Assembly (NCBI RefSeq): GCF_024519155.1
Contig: NZ_JANIFJ010000005.1
Coordinates: 295,393-359,392, forward strand
DNA from: Mangrovibrevibacter kandeliae
GTDB lineage: Bacteria > Pseudomonadota > Alphaproteobacteria > Rhizobiales > Rhizobiaceae
DNA length: 64,000 nucleotides
Reading direction: 5' to 3'
The notes beneath the pieces are model-generated. The model did no database searches. It saw only the letters and a program-made list of their open reading frames with translations, and was not told the DNA's origin. Within the stretch, counting starts at the first letter, position 1. Every line of letters begins with the position of its first letter. Both the position numbers and the translations under genes were made by a program. Positions 26,882-36,760 of the stretch are shown piece after piece.

Positions 26882-27700
26882 TTGCCCTCGTCGTATTATA
26901 AGCCGGCCTGCCGGCAGCGGAAGGCACTCCTCGTTCCGGCGTTCTGCGCGATTGCCGCCCTCGCCGCGTGCAGTTCGACCTCGAAGCTCACCACCGGCTC
27001 CATCAGCCGCCCGGTGACCGGGGCGGCGCTCGCCAGCATGAGCAGCGCCGAGCTCAACGGCGTGGTGCGGCGCTACGGTGCCGCCTACGATAAGAACCCG
27101 AAGGACAAGACCGTCGGTCTCTCCTACGCAGCCGCCCTCCAGATGACCGGCCGCAACGACCAGTCTCTGGCGGTGATGCAGCAGATGGCGATCGCCTTCC
27201 CGAAGGACCGGGAGGTGCTCGCCGCCTATGGCAAGGCGCTCGCCGCCTCCGGAAATTTCGATAAGGCGCTGGATGCGATCCATCGCGCCCAGACGCCGGA
27301 CTATCCCGACTGGCGCCTGCTGTCGGCGGAAGGGGCCATCCTCGACCAGATCGGCAAGCCGGACGAAGCGCGGGTGCTCTACCGCAAGGCGCTCGACATC
27401 CAGCCGAACGAGCCGTCGGTGCTGTCCAATCTCGGCATGTCCTACCTCCTGGCGCGCGACCTCAAGCAGGCCGAGGCGACCCTCCGGCAGGCCGCGCAGC
27501 AGCCCGGCGCCGACAGCCGCATCCGGCAGAACCTTGCGCTGTGCGTCGGACTGCAGGGGCGGTTCGACGAAGCCGAGAAGATTGCCTCGGCCGAGCTTCC
27601 GGCGGACCAGGCCACCGCGAACGTCGCCTATCTCCGGCAGATGCTGGCACAGCAGAACACCTGGTCGATGCTGAAGGACGGCGACAAGCCGAAGTCCTGA
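26882..27700 (+). CDS. tadD: TPR lipoprotein of the Tad pilus system
   Basis: A 272-residue lipoprotein. The leader ends in the lipobox LAAC (about residue 30), followed by a polar linker. Tetratricopeptide repeats fill residues 70-240, for example GLSYAAALQMTGRNDQSLAV and SNLGMSYLLARDLKQAE. TadD acts as a pilotin or assembly factor for the Flp pilus secretin. I chose TTG at 26882 because AGGAG lies 7 bp upstream and the lipoprotein leader starts there. It is convergent to tadC, apart from the main tad operon strand. Confidence 0.85.
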   Translation: MPSSYYKPACRQRKALLVPAFCAIAALAACSSTSKLTTGSISRPVTGAALASMSSAELNGVVRRYGAAYDKNPKDKTVGLSYAAALQMTGRNDQSLAVMQQMAIAFPKDREVLAAYGKALAASGNFDKALDAIHRAQTPDYPDWRLLSAEGAILDQIGKPDEARVLYRKALDIQPNEPSVLSNLGMSYLLARDLKQAEATLRQAAQQPGADSRIRQNLALCVGLQGRFDEAEKIASAELPADQATANVAYLRQMLAQQNTWSMLKDGDKPKS

Positions 27701-27787
27701 CCCCCGTCGCCGACCCTCGCGCCCGTCGCCTCGCACACGGCGTCGACCGGTGCCGGAGGTCCTCCGCCCCGGGCGGGCGCCGGCGTC

Positions 27788-28768
27788 TCAGTGCGCGATG
27801 CCCATCGCCTGGATCACCGCCGGCCCGATGATCACCGCGAACAGCACCGGCAGGAAGAACAGGATCATCGGCACGGTCAGCTTCGGCGGCAGCGCCGCGG
27901 CCTTCTTCTCGGCCATGTTCATGCGGATGTCGCGGTCCTCCTGCGCGAGCGTGCGCAGGACGGTGCCGAGAGGGGTGCCGTAGCGCTCGGCCTGGATCAG
28001 CGCCGTCGAGACCGACCGCACGCCGTCGAGATCGGTGCGCATCACCAGATTCTCGTAGGCCTGCTTGCGATCGGTCAGGTAGGAGAGTTCGGCGTTGAGG
28101 AGCACCAGCTCCTCGGCGAGCGGCACCGACTGGATGCCGATCTCGTCGGCGACGCGGCGAAATCCCGCCTCGATGCTGATGCCCGACTCGACGCAGATCA
28201 GCAGCAGGTCGAGCGCGTCCGGCCAGGCCCGGTTGATCGACTTCTTGCGCTTGGCTGCCTTGTTGGAGACGTAGAAGATCGGCGCATAGAAGCCGATATA
28301 GGCCACGATCAGGCAGATCACGAGGCGAACGAAGAACGGGCGTTCGGCCATGATGCCGATGCCGAAGACATAGGCTGCGGCGAGCACGAAGAAGACGATC
28401 GGCAGGAGCGCACGCAGGAACAGGAACAGCGTCAGCGGCCGCTTTCCGCGATAGCCGGCCGTGCGCAGCTTCTGCACCGTCCTGTCGTCGGCGAGCGCCT
28501 TCTTCAGGTCGAGCCGCTCGACGACGGCAGCGGCCACGCCCCGCTGTTCGCGTTCGCGCAGCGAGCCGCCGCGATCCTTTTCGGCGCTGAGGCGGGCGCG
28601 CTCGCGCGCCCGCACCTCGTCGCGCTCGAGCGCCACGGCCTTCATCCGGCCCTTGAGCTCGTTGCGGGCGAGCAGCGGCAGGGCGACCGTCATCAGCGCG
28701 GCGAAGGTCGCGACGGCGACGAGCACGCCGAGCAGCGTGGTCATCGGTATGCCGAACAGGCTGTCCAC
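27788..28768 (-). CDS. tadC: Tad pilus inner-membrane protein (type II secretion F family)
   Basis: A 326-residue polytopic platform protein. It has an N-terminal helix, a charged coiled region (residues 35-100), two central membrane helices, and a T2SSF domain with ALDLLLICVESGISIEAGFRR near residue 200. A final hydrophobic segment is FFLPVLFAVIIGPAVIQAMG. With TadB it forms the platform turned by TadA to assemble Flp pili. It is the last gene of the minus-strand tad operon, 31 bp after tadB. Confidence 0.9.
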   Translation of the reverse strand: MDSLFGIPMTTLLGVLVAVATFAALMTVALPLLARNELKGRMKAVALERDEVRARERARLSAEKDRGGSLREREQRGVAAAVVERLDLKKALADDRTVQKLRTAGYRGKRPLTLFLFLRALLPIVFFVLAAAYVFGIGIMAERPFFVRLVICLIVAYIGFYAPIFYVSNKAAKRKKSINRAWPDALDLLLICVESGISIEAGFRRVADEIGIQSVPLAEELVLLNAELSYLTDRKQAYENLVMRTDLDGVRSVSTALIQAERYGTPLGTVLRTLAQEDRDIRMNMAEKKAAALPPKLTVPMILFFLPVLFAVIIGPAVIQAMGIAH

Positions 28769-28799
28769 CGTGGTGCTCCTCCTTGCGCCGCCCGCCGAC

Positions 28800-29810
28800 C
28801 TAGAAGTCGAAGTTGATCATCTGCTTCATCACGAGAACACCGATCGACATCCATATCGCCGACGCGGCGAGGATCATGTTGCCGATCGAGTTGGTGAACA
28901 GAAGCGTGATGTAGTCGGGCGTGGTGACGTAGACGAGCAGCGCCACCACCACCGGCAGCGAACCGATGATGCCGCCTGAGGCCTTCGCCTCCATCGAGAC
29001 GGCCTGGATCTTGGCCTTCATCTTCTTGCGCTCGCGCAGCACCTTCGACAGGTTGCTCAGCGCCTCGGACAGATTGCCGCCGGCCTGCGACTGGATGGTG
29101 ATGACGATGGAGAAGAAGTTGGTCTCCGCCAGCGGCACGTTCTGGTAGAGCCGTTCCACCGCCTGCGCCGTCGTCATGCCGACCTGCTGCGCCTCCACGA
29201 TCTTCACGAACTCGCCGCGAACCGGCTCCGGCGTCTCCTGGGCGAGCATGCGCAGACAGTCGTTCAGCGGCAGGCCGGCCTTGATGCCGCGGACGATCAG
29301 GTCGATGGCGTTCGGGAACTCGGTGATGAACTTGTTCTTGCGGCGCTTGGCGCGCCGGTTGATGTACCAGCGGGGCAGGCCGAGCCCTCCGATCACGCCG
29401 AGGCCGAGCGCGACGAGCAGCGACGGCTGAAACAGCAGTCCGAAGAGCAGGCAGACGAAGCCGGACACGATGCTCCACACCACGTAGGCGCGCACGGTGA
29501 TCGGCAGGCCGGCCTGCTCCAGCCGCCGCGCCAGCGAAGGATTGGACACGTGCTTGTCGCGCTCGCGCTGACGGGTCTCGATCTCCTTCAGCGAGGACTG
29601 GATGTTGCGCCGCCGCCGGGCCGCCTCCTGCACGCGATCGCGCGCGACGCCCTTCGACAGGCTGTCGGTCTCGGCCGTCTTGTACTGCTTCAGGCGCGTG
29701 CCCGCCCGTCGCTCCTGCGAAATCCGCGGCTCGAGCAACGCATAGGCGAATGCCGCCACGGCGAGCGTCGTGAGCGCGACGAAGAGGACGATGGCAAGGG
29801 TCGGGCTCAT
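28800..29810 (-). CDS. tadB: Tad pilus inner-membrane protein (type II secretion F family)
   Basis: A 336-residue platform protein, paralogue of tadC. The T2SSF domain begins near residue 175 with NAIDLIVRGIKAGLPLNDCL, and SIVITIQSQAGGNLSEALSN marks the second half. Membrane helices lie at residues 5-25, 105-145 and the C-terminus. The ATG overlaps the tadA stop (ATGA), so the ATPase and its platform are made together. Confidence 0.92.
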   Translation of the reverse strand: MSPTLAIVLFVALTTLAVAAFAYALLEPRISQERRAGTRLKQYKTAETDSLSKGVARDRVQEAARRRRNIQSSLKEIETRQRERDKHVSNPSLARRLEQAGLPITVRAYVVWSIVSGFVCLLFGLLFQPSLLVALGLGVIGGLGLPRWYINRRAKRRKNKFITEFPNAIDLIVRGIKAGLPLNDCLRMLAQETPEPVRGEFVKIVEAQQVGMTTAQAVERLYQNVPLAETNFFSIVITIQSQAGGNLSEALSNLSKVLRERKKMKAKIQAVSMEAKASGGIIGSLPVVVALLVYVTTPDYITLLFTNSIGNMILAASAIWMSIGVLVMKQMINFDF

Positions 29811-31315
29811 CAGATGCCCTCGCCCTTCATCTCGGAGGCGTCGAGGGCGGTGGCAAGGCGCTGCTCCTCGCCGAAGTAGCGGGCGCGGTCCCAGAAGACG
29901 GGCCGGCCGATGCCGGTGGAGCGGTGGCGGCCGACGATCTTGCCGTTCGCGTCCTCGCCGAGGATGTCGTAGACGAAGAGGTCCTGGGTGGTGATGACGT
30001 CGCCTTCCATGCCCACCACCTCGGTGACGTGGGTGATGCGGCGCGAGCCGTCGCGCAGGCGCGCCGCCTGGATGATGACGTCCACCGAGCCGACGATGAT
30101 CTCGCGCACCGTCTGGGCCGGAAGGGTGAAGCCGCCCATGGCGATCATCGATTCCATGCGCTTCAGGCACTCGCGCGGCGAGTTGGCGTGGATCGTGCCC
30201 ATCGAGCCGTCGTGGCCGGTGTTCATCGCCTGCAGGAGGTCGAACACCTCCGGACCGCGCACCTCGCCGACGATGATCCGCTCGGGCCGCATGCGCAGGC
30301 AGTTCCTGACGAGGTCGCGCATGGTGATCTCGCCCTCGCCCTCGATGTTCGGCGGGCGGGTCTCGAGGCGGACCACGTGCGGCTGCTGCAGCTGCAGCTC
30401 GGCCGAGTCCTCGCAGGTGATGATCCGCTCGTCCTCGTCGATGTAGCGGGTGAGGCAGTTGAGCAGCGTCGTCTTGCCCGAGCCGGTGCCGCCGGAGATG
30501 ACGACGTTGCAGCGCACCCGGCCGATGATCTGGAGGATCGCGGCGCCCTCCGGCGTGATCGCCCCGAACTTGACGAGCTGATCGAGGGTCAGCTTGTCCT
30601 TCTTGAACTTTCGGATGGTCAGTGCCGGACCGTCGATGGAAAGCGGCGGCACGATGACGTTGACGCGCGAGCCATCCGGAAGGCGCGCGTCGCAGATCGG
30701 CGAGGATTCGTCGACGCGCCGGCCGACCTGGCTGACGATGCGCTGGCAGATGTTGAGGAGCTGCTGGTTGTCCTGGAACCGGACCTTCGATTCCTGCACC
30801 TTGCCGCCGACTTCGATGAAGGTCTGGCGCGAGCCGTTGACCATGATGTCGGCGATGTCGTCGCGGGCCAGCAGCGGCTCGAGCGGGCCGTAGCCGAGCA
30901 CGTCGTTGCAGATCTCCTCGAGCAGTTCCTCCTGCTCGGAGATGGACATCGCGACGTTCTTGATCGCGATGATGTCGTTGACGATGTCGCGGATTTCCTC
31001 GCGCGCGCTCTCCGGCGCCAGCCGGGCGAGCTGGGAGAGATCGATCGTGTCGATCAGCGCCGCGAACACCTCGGTCTTCGTCGTATAGAAGGTTTCGGAC
31101 TTTGCCTTCATCGGGGCGCGCGGCGGCGCGACCGGCGCGGGGGTCGCGGCCGGGGCCGTGCGGCCGAGGCCTGCGCCACGGCTGTCTTCCAGCACCGGGG
31201 GAGCCGAGCTGACGGGCATCGCCGCCGACATCGGCGGTGCGCTGACGACCGGCTTCGCCGGCTCGCTCGCCGGAGCTTCGGGCCTTGCGCCCTCTTTGCC
31301 GCGCTTGCCGAACAT
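29810..31315 (-). CDS. tadA: Tad pilus assembly ATPase
   Basis: A 501-residue secretion ATPase (CpaF/TadA, VirB11-like). The N-terminal 75 residues are Pro/Ala-rich. Nucleotide-binding motifs: Walker [13 protein letters not shown] near residue 282, Asp/His boxes with [11 protein letters not shown], the Walker B-like [11 protein letters not shown], and [12 protein letters not shown]. It powers both assembly and retraction of Flp pili in the cytoplasm. The genes cpaE upstream and tadB downstream are in the same operon. Confidence 0.94.
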   Translation of the reverse strand: MFGKRGKEGARPEAPASEPAKPVVSAPPMSAAMPVSSAPPVLEDSRGAGLGRTAPAATPAPVAPPRAPMKAKSETFYTTKTEVFAALIDTIDLSQLARLAPESAREEIRDIVNDIIAIKNVAMSISEQEELLEEICNDVLGYGPLEPLLARDDIADIMVNGSRQTFIEVGGKVQESKVRFQDNQQLLNICQRIVSQVGRRVDESSPICDARLPDGSRVNVIVPPLSIDGPALTIRKFKKDKLTLDQLVKFGAITPEGAAILQIIGRVRCNVVISGGTGSGKTTLLNCLTRYIDEDERIITCEDSAELQLQQPHVVRLETRPPNIEGEGEITMRDLVRNCLRMRPERIIVGEVRGPEVFDLLQAMNTGHDGSMGTIHANSPRECLKRMESMIAMGGFTLPAQTVREIIVGSVDVIIQAARLRDGSRRITHVTEVVGMEGDVITTQDLFVYDILGEDANGKIVGRHRSTGIGRPVFWDRARYFGEEQRLATALDASEMKGEGI

Positions 31316-31345
31316 GGCTAGACGATCCTCGTGAACACGCCGGCC

Positions 31346-32632
31346 TTACCTGCCACGCAGGCGGCCGAAAAATTGCAGGGGCGAAGCCTTCTTCGGCCGC
31401 TTGGCGGTGACGCGGCCGGTGAGCACGTGCGCGATCTGCTGGAACGCTTCGACGGCGGGATGTTTGGCGTCGGTCTCGGCGATCATGCGACCGTTGTTGG
31501 CGGCCATGCCGAAGACGTGCGGATCGAACTGGATCAGCGCCACCGGCTCGAGTCCGAGGGGCTCCACGAACTCCTCGGGCGAGATCTCGGGCCGCTTGGG
31601 CATCGCCAGCTGGTTGAGCACGAGCCGTGGCAGGCGATCGTTCGGACGGTGCCGCCGCAGCGTGTCGACGAGGTTCTTGGTGTTGCGCAGGTTGGCGAGG
31701 TCGAGGGTCGCGGTGATGACGATTTCGTCCGCACGCCCGAGCACGGTGCGGGTCCAGTCCGTCCAGATGTGCGGCACGTCGAGCGACACCACCGGCGCGC
31801 CGCGCTGGGCGGTATCGATCAGGTCGTTGAAGGCGTCGGACGCGAAGTCGTACGTGCGGTCGAGGATCGAAGGGGCCGCGAGCAGCGACAGGTGGTCGGA
31901 GCACCGTGCGAGGAGGCGATCGAGGAAGACGTCGTCCATCCGGTCGGCCGAGTAGACGGCCTCGGCGATGCCCTGTGCCGGATCCTGGTCGAAATTGATG
32001 TTGGCGGTGCCGAAGGCGAGGTCGAGATCGGCGAGCACCACGTCGGTGGCGAAGAGCTTCGAGATCGACCACGAGACGTTGTGGGCGATCGTGGAGGACC
32101 CGACGCCGCCCTTGGCGCCGATGAAGGCGATCGAGCGGCCGAGCCGCGCGGCGTCCGGCGAGACGAAGAGGTCGGTGACGATCCCCATCACGTCGGCCAT
32201 GCCGACGGGCGCCACCATGTATTCGGAGATGCCGCGGCGGATCAGGTCGCGGTACAGGTTCACGTCGTTGTAGTGGCCGATGATCACGACCTTGGAGCCG
32301 GGATCGCAGACTTCGGCGAGCCCCTCGAGCTCCTCGACGAGTTCGGCCGGCGCGAAGCGGGACTCGAGGATCACGAGGTTCGGCGTCGGCGCGTTCGTGT
32401 AGTGCTCGATGGCCGCGCGGATGCCGCCCATGTGGACGCGCATGTGCGCCTTGGCCATGCGCCGGTCCTGGCCGCACTTCTCGATCGGCCCGGCGACGCT
32501 TTCGGTCTCGCAGAAGGCCTGGATCGAGATGCGCGGGATGGCCCGGGCGAGCTCCATGCCCTCGGGCGTCTCGCCGTCCATGCCGCCGGCCGGATCCGCG
32601 AACGCCATCGCTTCCGTGCTGCTGTTGGCCAT
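31346..32632 (-). CDS. cpaE: Tad pilus localisation ATPase (MinD/ParA-like)
   Basis: A 428-residue protein with an atypical receiver domain (residues 60-160, LVILESRFAP and VVIIGHYNDVNLYRDLIRRG) fused to a MinD-like ATPase. The deviant Walker A is GAKGGVGSSTIAHN near residue 170, followed by VVLADLDLAFGT. TadZ/CpaE marks the pole where the pilus machine is built. The ATG lies 5 bp after the cpaD stop. Confidence 0.9.
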   Translation of the reverse strand: MANSSTEAMAFADPAGGMDGETPEGMELARAIPRISIQAFCETESVAGPIEKCGQDRRMAKAHMRVHMGGIRAAIEHYTNAPTPNLVILESRFAPAELVEELEGLAEVCDPGSKVVIIGHYNDVNLYRDLIRRGISEYMVAPVGMADVMGIVTDLFVSPDAARLGRSIAFIGAKGGVGSSTIAHNVSWSISKLFATDVVLADLDLAFGTANINFDQDPAQGIAEAVYSADRMDDVFLDRLLARCSDHLSLLAAPSILDRTYDFASDAFNDLIDTAQRGAPVVSLDVPHIWTDWTRTVLGRADEIVITATLDLANLRNTKNLVDTLRRHRPNDRLPRLVLNQLAMPKRPEISPEEFVEPLGLEPVALIQFDPHVFGMAANNGRMIAETDAKHPAVEAFQQIAHVLTGRVTAKRPKKASPLQFFGRLRGR

Positions 32633-32637
32633 CGCGC

Positions 32638-33381
32638 TCACCAGTCGTAGTCGAGATCGGTTGGGGGCTTGGCCGACGCCGTCGCGGCGCCGGTGCGATA
32701 CTTGTCGAGCATGTTGGTGCGCCGCTCGGCATCGATGCCGGTGGAGGCGCGCGGCCCGAGAAGGTCGCGCGGATCGACGATCTGGGCGGCGAGGTTCTGC
32801 TGCGAGGCGCAGCCGAAGTTGAAGTAGTTCTTGTTCTCGCTCGTGTCGCCGAGATCCTCCGGCCAGCGGCCGCACGGCGCGGTCCGCGCGGCCAGCGCGT
32901 TGAACGAGAGACGGATTGGCGCCGGCCCGGAAAGACCGCCGGCCTCGTAGGGCTGAAGCAGGATGCGGTCGTTGGCGATGCCCTGTCGGCGCAGGATGGT
33001 CACGACCTCCTTGGAGGCGATGCCGGCCGCCGCCTCGTTGAGCGAGCCGGACGGCAGCATCACGCGGATGACCGAGGCGCCGGCGGTCTTGAACCGGCCG
33101 GCGAATTCTTCCACGCGGGCCCGCGCCGACTCGGGCAGGCGGTGCTCCGACGAGACCACCGGCAGCTCGATCGCGGTCTCGGCCTCCGACACGACGATCG
33201 GATGGCGGGTGCGATAGTCGTCGGGAACGGCGCCGACGTCGACGCTGTGCCGGTCGGCGCAACCGGCGAGCAGTGCGGCCGCCAGAACGGCACCGGCCGG
33301 CAGGCGACGCAGGCGGCGGGGCCTGGAAGTGTGGCCCAGGCGGGCGGGCATGGACACGGTCCCTCTCCTTGCGTCGGTCAT
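32638..33381 (-). CDS. cpaD: Tad pilus assembly lipoprotein
   Basis: A 247-residue outer-membrane lipoprotein. The lipobox LLAGC lies near residue 40 after a basic leader, so export through Sec and lipidation are expected. CpaD family features are RHPIVVSEAETAIELPV near residue 60, a peptidoglycan-binding OmpA-like middle (RILLQPYEAGG), and CGRWPEDL with NYFNFGCASQQNLAAQI near residue 190. It stabilises the CpaC secretin. The start overlaps the cpaC stop (ATGA). Confidence 0.9.
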   Translation of the reverse strand: MTDARRGTVSMPARLGHTSRPRRLRRLPAGAVLAAALLAGCADRHSVDVGAVPDDYRTRHPIVVSEAETAIELPVVSSEHRLPESARARVEEFAGRFKTAGASVIRVMLPSGSLNEAAAGIASKEVVTILRRQGIANDRILLQPYEAGGLSGPAPIRLSFNALAARTAPCGRWPEDLGDTSENKNYFNFGCASQQNLAAQIVDPRDLLGPRASTGIDAERRTNMLDKYRTGAATASAKPPTDLDYDW

Positions 33382-34979
33382 TTGTAGATGTAGCCGACCA
33401 CGCCGTGGTACCGGCCGGGCGGCAGCTTGGTCTCCATCGCGCCGTAGACGCGATTGATCTTGCCGAGGAAGTTGGCCGAGCCGTCGCTCGTGAAGTTCAG
33501 GCCATCGTCGGGACGGGCGAGATCCTGGCGTGCCACGGGCCGCACCAGATAGGGCGTGACGATGACGACGAGCTCGGTCTCGTAGTGCTGGAAGTCGCGG
33601 CTGCGGAACAGCGTGCCGAGGATCGGCACCTTGGCCAGGCCCGGCAGCCCCGAAATCACCTGACGCGCCTCGTCGCGCACCAGGCCGGCGATCACCAGCG
33701 AGCCGCCGGAGGGCAGTTCGACGCTGGTGTCGGCGAGGCGCTTGCGGATGCCGATGAGGTTGACGCCGGCGGCGAGCGAGCCGCGCGGGATGGAGAACGG
33801 CGACTCGAAGGTCGGCTCGGAGACGCTGGTGCGGATCTTCAGGCTGATGCGTCCCGGCGACAGCACGACCGGGGTGAAATCGAGGCCGATGCCGTAGTCG
33901 ATGGTGCGGTGCGGGTAGTCCACCGTCGCCGGCGTCGTGTCGTAGCCGACGATGTTGCCGGCGGCGTTGAGGATCGGGGTGCGCGTCTCGGGCGTCTCCG
34001 ACTTGCCGTCCGCGATCTGGAACTCGCCGCCAACCTTGAAGCTCGCGCTCTCGCCCGAGATGGCGGTGAGGCTCGGTTCGGCCAGCGTGCGCATCACGCC
34101 GGCCTGCTCCAGCGCCGTCAGCTGACCGCTGATGTCGGAGCTGCCGATCGAGCCGGCGATGTTCGCGCCGGCCGACGACATCGCCTTGCCGAGGCCGAAG
34201 GGGCTGTCGCTGACCGCGCCGAAGGCGATGCCGTCGATGGTGCTCTGGATCGTGCCGTCGAGGCCGAGCTGCTTGACCACCGAGCGCTGCACCTCGGCGA
34301 CCGTCACCTTGAGCGTGACCTGATCTTCGCCGCGGATCTGCAGGAGGTTGACGATCTGGCTCTTCTGGCGCTCTTCCGAGGCCTGCGAGACGTCGCTGCC
34401 GCCGCTGCCGGCCGAGCCGCTGGCGCTCTTGATGTACTGGCTGGTGGTCGCCTCGCCGCCGGTCACGTAGATCTCGGCCAGCCGCACGGCGCGCGCGGCG
34501 TCCTGCGGCGTCTCCACCGCGCCGGTCAGGACGACGTTGTCGTTGAGGAGTTCGGCGTTCACCTCGGAGTTCGGGATGTACTTGCGTATGGTGTCTTCGA
34601 GACCGTGGATGTCGCGCTCGATGCGCAGGTCCAGCACGGCGACCTCGTGGCCCTGCCCGTCGAAGACGAAGATGTTCGTCTGGCCGATCTGCTTGCCGAA
34701 GATGTAGATGCGCCGCGACGTGCGGGTGATCGCATCGGCGACGGCGGGATTGGCGACCAGGATGTCGTGCGCGTCCCGCGGCAGGTCGATCACCTTCGAC
34801 TTGTCGAGGCCGAGCGTGATCGTCTGATGCGGACGGCTGACGCTGATGACGCTGTCGTCCCCGGCTGCCGCGGCCGGCAGGCTGGCGAGGCAGGGCCCGA
34901 TTGCCGTGAGCGCACCGAGGGCGGTGGCGAGCAGGCGCTGGCGGAGAGTCCGGACGCAGGTCATGATCGCTCTCGTCAC
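33378..34979 (-). CDS. cpaC: Tad pilus outer-membrane secretin
   Basis: A 533-residue secretin (RcpA/CpaC). A signal peptide ends near LPAAAAGDD. The pilus-specific N domain runs from residue 45 to 130 (LGLDKSKVIDLPRDAHDILV), then a BON-like segment, and the secretin barrel domain from about residue 270 with VPILGTLFRSRDFQHYETEL near the end. It forms the channel for the Flp pilus. The GTG start overlaps the cpaB stop; an ATG five codons later is an alternative. Confidence 0.93.
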   Translation of the reverse strand: MTRAIMTCVRTLRQRLLATALGALTAIGPCLASLPAAAAGDDSVISVSRPHQTITLGLDKSKVIDLPRDAHDILVANPAVADAITRTSRRIYIFGKQIGQTNIFVFDGQGHEVAVLDLRIERDIHGLEDTIRKYIPNSEVNAELLNDNVVLTGAVETPQDAARAVRLAEIYVTGGEATTSQYIKSASGSAGSGGSDVSQASEERQKSQIVNLLQIRGEDQVTLKVTVAEVQRSVVKQLGLDGTIQSTIDGIAFGAVSDSPFGLGKAMSSAGANIAGSIGSSDISGQLTALEQAGVMRTLAEPSLTAISGESASFKVGGEFQIADGKSETPETRTPILNAAGNIVGYDTTPATVDYPHRTIDYGIGLDFTPVVLSPGRISLKIRTSVSEPTFESPFSIPRGSLAAGVNLIGIRKRLADTSVELPSGGSLVIAGLVRDEARQVISGLPGLAKVPILGTLFRSRDFQHYETELVVIVTPYLVRPVARQDLARPDDGLNFTSDGSANFLGKINRVYGAMETKLPPGRYHGVVGYIYK

Positions 34980-35809
34980 TTCTTGGTGGTGATGTCGCTC
35001 GTCAGGCCGAACCGGACGATGCGGATCTTGGCGTTGCGGGACTGGTCGTCCTGCAGCATCGAGGCGGTGTAGCCGCTGCCGCCGGGCACCGAGTCCGAGA
35101 GCGAGCGCAGCGACAGCACGAGGCGGTCCGCCATCTGCTGGGCGACCGTCACCGCCTCGGCCTGTTCGGGCGTCACTTCCAGCGTCGCGGTGGACCCGAC
35201 CACCACCTTCTCGCCGTCCTTCTCCTCGATCGTCTGGTCGATCGCGAGGACGCGCAGGTTGTGGAGGATGGTCTCGGTGTCGTACTGCGTCGCGCCGCCG
35301 GTGCCGGCGCTCGCGTCGGTCGCACGCCGGCGGGCCATGATCATGTCGACGTGGTCGTTGGGCAGGATGAAGCCGCCGGCCGAGGTGTCGGCCGAAATCT
35401 GCACGGCGACCGCGCGCGAGCCGGCCGGCAGGATCGCGGACATGAACCCGTGGTCGGACTTCACGAGCTTTGATTCACGCACCGGCTCGCTCGGGAAGAA
35501 CGACTGGCGTGCGAGGGAGCCCTTGAGTTCCGTGATCGCGTTCGGCCGCTGGCTCTTCAGGATGAAGCTCGAGGCGACGTTATCGGCCGGCCAGGACTGC
35601 CAGTCGAGCGCCCCGTCGATGAGGCCGCCCATCGGGATTTCCTTGGTCGTTACCAGGACGTCGGTCAGCCGGATCGGCGGTTCCACCGGCGCCGCGCTGA
35701 TGATCACGCTTTCGGGCTGCTCGGTGGAGCTGAGGTTGAGCGCGACCGTGCCGGCAGCCACGGCCGCGACGACGGCAACTCCCATGACGGCGAGGCGAGC
35801 AAGTCTCAT
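34976..35809 (-). CDS. cpaB: Flp pilus assembly protein CpaB (RcpC)
   Basis: A 277-residue periplasmic protein anchored by an N-terminal helix (RLARLAVMGVAVVAAVAAG). It has the SAF/CpaB domain with DVLVTTKEIPMGGLIDGALD near residue 55 and the RcpC region with AVQISADTSAGGFILPNDHV. In Tad systems it helps secretin assembly, possibly with peptidoglycan contact. I chose the ATG at 35809 since the eight codons upstream precede the membrane anchor. A CtrA-like box lies 60 bp upstream. Confidence 0.9.
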   Translation of the reverse strand: MRLARLAVMGVAVVAAVAAGTVALNLSSTEQPESVIISAAPVEPPIRLTDVLVTTKEIPMGGLIDGALDWQSWPADNVASSFILKSQRPNAITELKGSLARQSFFPSEPVRESKLVKSDHGFMSAILPAGSRAVAVQISADTSAGGFILPNDHVDMIMARRRATDASAGTGGATQYDTETILHNLRVLAIDQTIEEKDGEKVVVGSTATLEVTPEQAEAVTVAQQMADRLVLSLRSLSDSVPGGSGYTASMLQDDQSRNAKIRIVRFGLTSDITTKK

Positions 35810-35868
35810 TTCCAATCCCCAGCAGATCGACACACGTGCGGGCTGGGATGGTTATCGCCGGAAAATCC

Positions 35869-35883
35869 TCAATGCATGGTTAA
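35869..35883 (-). promoter_or_regulatory. CtrA-like box upstream of cpaB
   Basis: Read on the minus strand the site is TTAACCATGCATTGA, that is TTAA-N7-TTGA. It is one mismatch from the CtrA consensus TTAA-N7-TTAA and keeps the frequent TTAACCAT half. It lies in the 131-bp gap between cpaA and cpaB, 60 bp before cpaB. CtrA controls pilus genes in Caulobacter; that it does so here is inference. Confidence 0.4.
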
Positions 35884-35940
35884 CGAATTCTCTCGGTCCG
35901 GTTCCGCCGGTCGAAAACCGTTAGGACTCCTTGCGCATCG

Positions 35941-36450
35941 CTAAACGGCCGCGCCCCAGAGCTGCGGGCCGTAGCTGCCGGCAAAGGTCACCAGGCCCGC
36001 GGCCCCGAGCGCCACGCCGTAGGGGACGCCGGTTGCGCGATCGAGCAGGCGGTCGAGGGAGGCGACGCCGAAGGTCGGCTTGAACACCGCACGCAGCGCG
36101 ATCAGCATCAAGGTGAGGACACCGCCGTAGATCGCGGCATAGGTGACGTACTGCGCCATTTCCGGCGAAGGTCCGAACCAGATCGCCGTCGCGGTGATCA
36201 GCTTGGCGTCCCCGCCCCCCATCCAGCCGGCCGCAAAGAAGCCGAAGGTGACGATCAGGCAGAGCGCCGCGACCAGCGCGTGGGCGCCCAGCGCCGCCAG
36301 AGGCACACCCGCCGCCACCGCAAAGGCGCCGAAGGCCGCGATGAGGACGAGCGAGAGCCAGTTGGGGATCGTCATCGACAGGAGGTCGGAAACCGCCGCG
36401 TACAGCATCAGCAGCGGAAAGACGAGGAGGAGCAGTTGGGCGAGGGTCAC
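35941..36450 (-). CDS. cpaA: prepilin peptidase (A24 family)
   Basis: A 169-residue polytopic aspartyl protease that cleaves the leader of Flp prepilins. The two active-site aspartates are visible: AVSDLLSMTIPNW near residue 22 and the GxGD-type MGGGDAKL near residue 78. It is short, as in the CpaA/TadV group, lacking the methylase domain of PilD. The start is GTG. It follows the flp genes on the same strand. Confidence 0.92.
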   Translation of the reverse strand: MTLAQLLLLVFPLLMLYAAVSDLLSMTIPNWLSLVLIAAFGAFAVAAGVPLAALGAHALVAALCLIVTFGFFAAGWMGGGDAKLITATAIWFGPSPEMAQYVTYAAIYGGVLTLMLIALRAVFKPTFGVASLDRLLDRATGVPYGVALGAAGLVTFAGSYGPQLWGAAV

Positions 36451-36535
36451 GCGGTCCTCACGGTCGGATCGGCGAGTGGCGGTGACGGTTCGGCCGGCGT
36501 GAACGCCGCGGCAGGCAGGCTCGAATGGCCGGCGC

Positions 36536-36727
36536 TTATTCGACCCCGGCGGTGAACAGTCCCGCGATGGCGGTGTATTTCAGTCCGAGATCAGTACCGA
36601 GCGTGGCCGCGCCGCCGATCAGGCCGACGGCAATCAGCCCGGCGATCAGCGCGTATTCGATGGCGGTGGCACCGGAGCGGGCCCCGCAGAATCTCTTGAG
36701 CTTCCACAGCGGCGTGAAATGCGTCAT
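36536..36727 (-). CDS. flp: Flp family type IVb pilin
   Basis: A 63-residue prepilin. The class III leader ends at the cleavage site in SGATAIEYALIAGLIAVG, with the conserved Glu and Tyr (IEY) after it, and the hydrophobic helix follows. It is the second of two pilin genes and differs from the first in leader and C-terminus (LKYTAIAGLFTAGVE), so it may be a minor pilin. Two tandem hairpins separate it from the upstream pilin. Confidence 0.9.
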   Translation of the reverse strand: MTHFTPLWKLKRFCGARSGATAIEYALIAGLIAVGLIGGAATLGTDLGLKYTAIAGLFTAGVE

Positions 36728-36760
36728 CGCGTTGCTCGCATGATGGCGATCGGGGCGGTG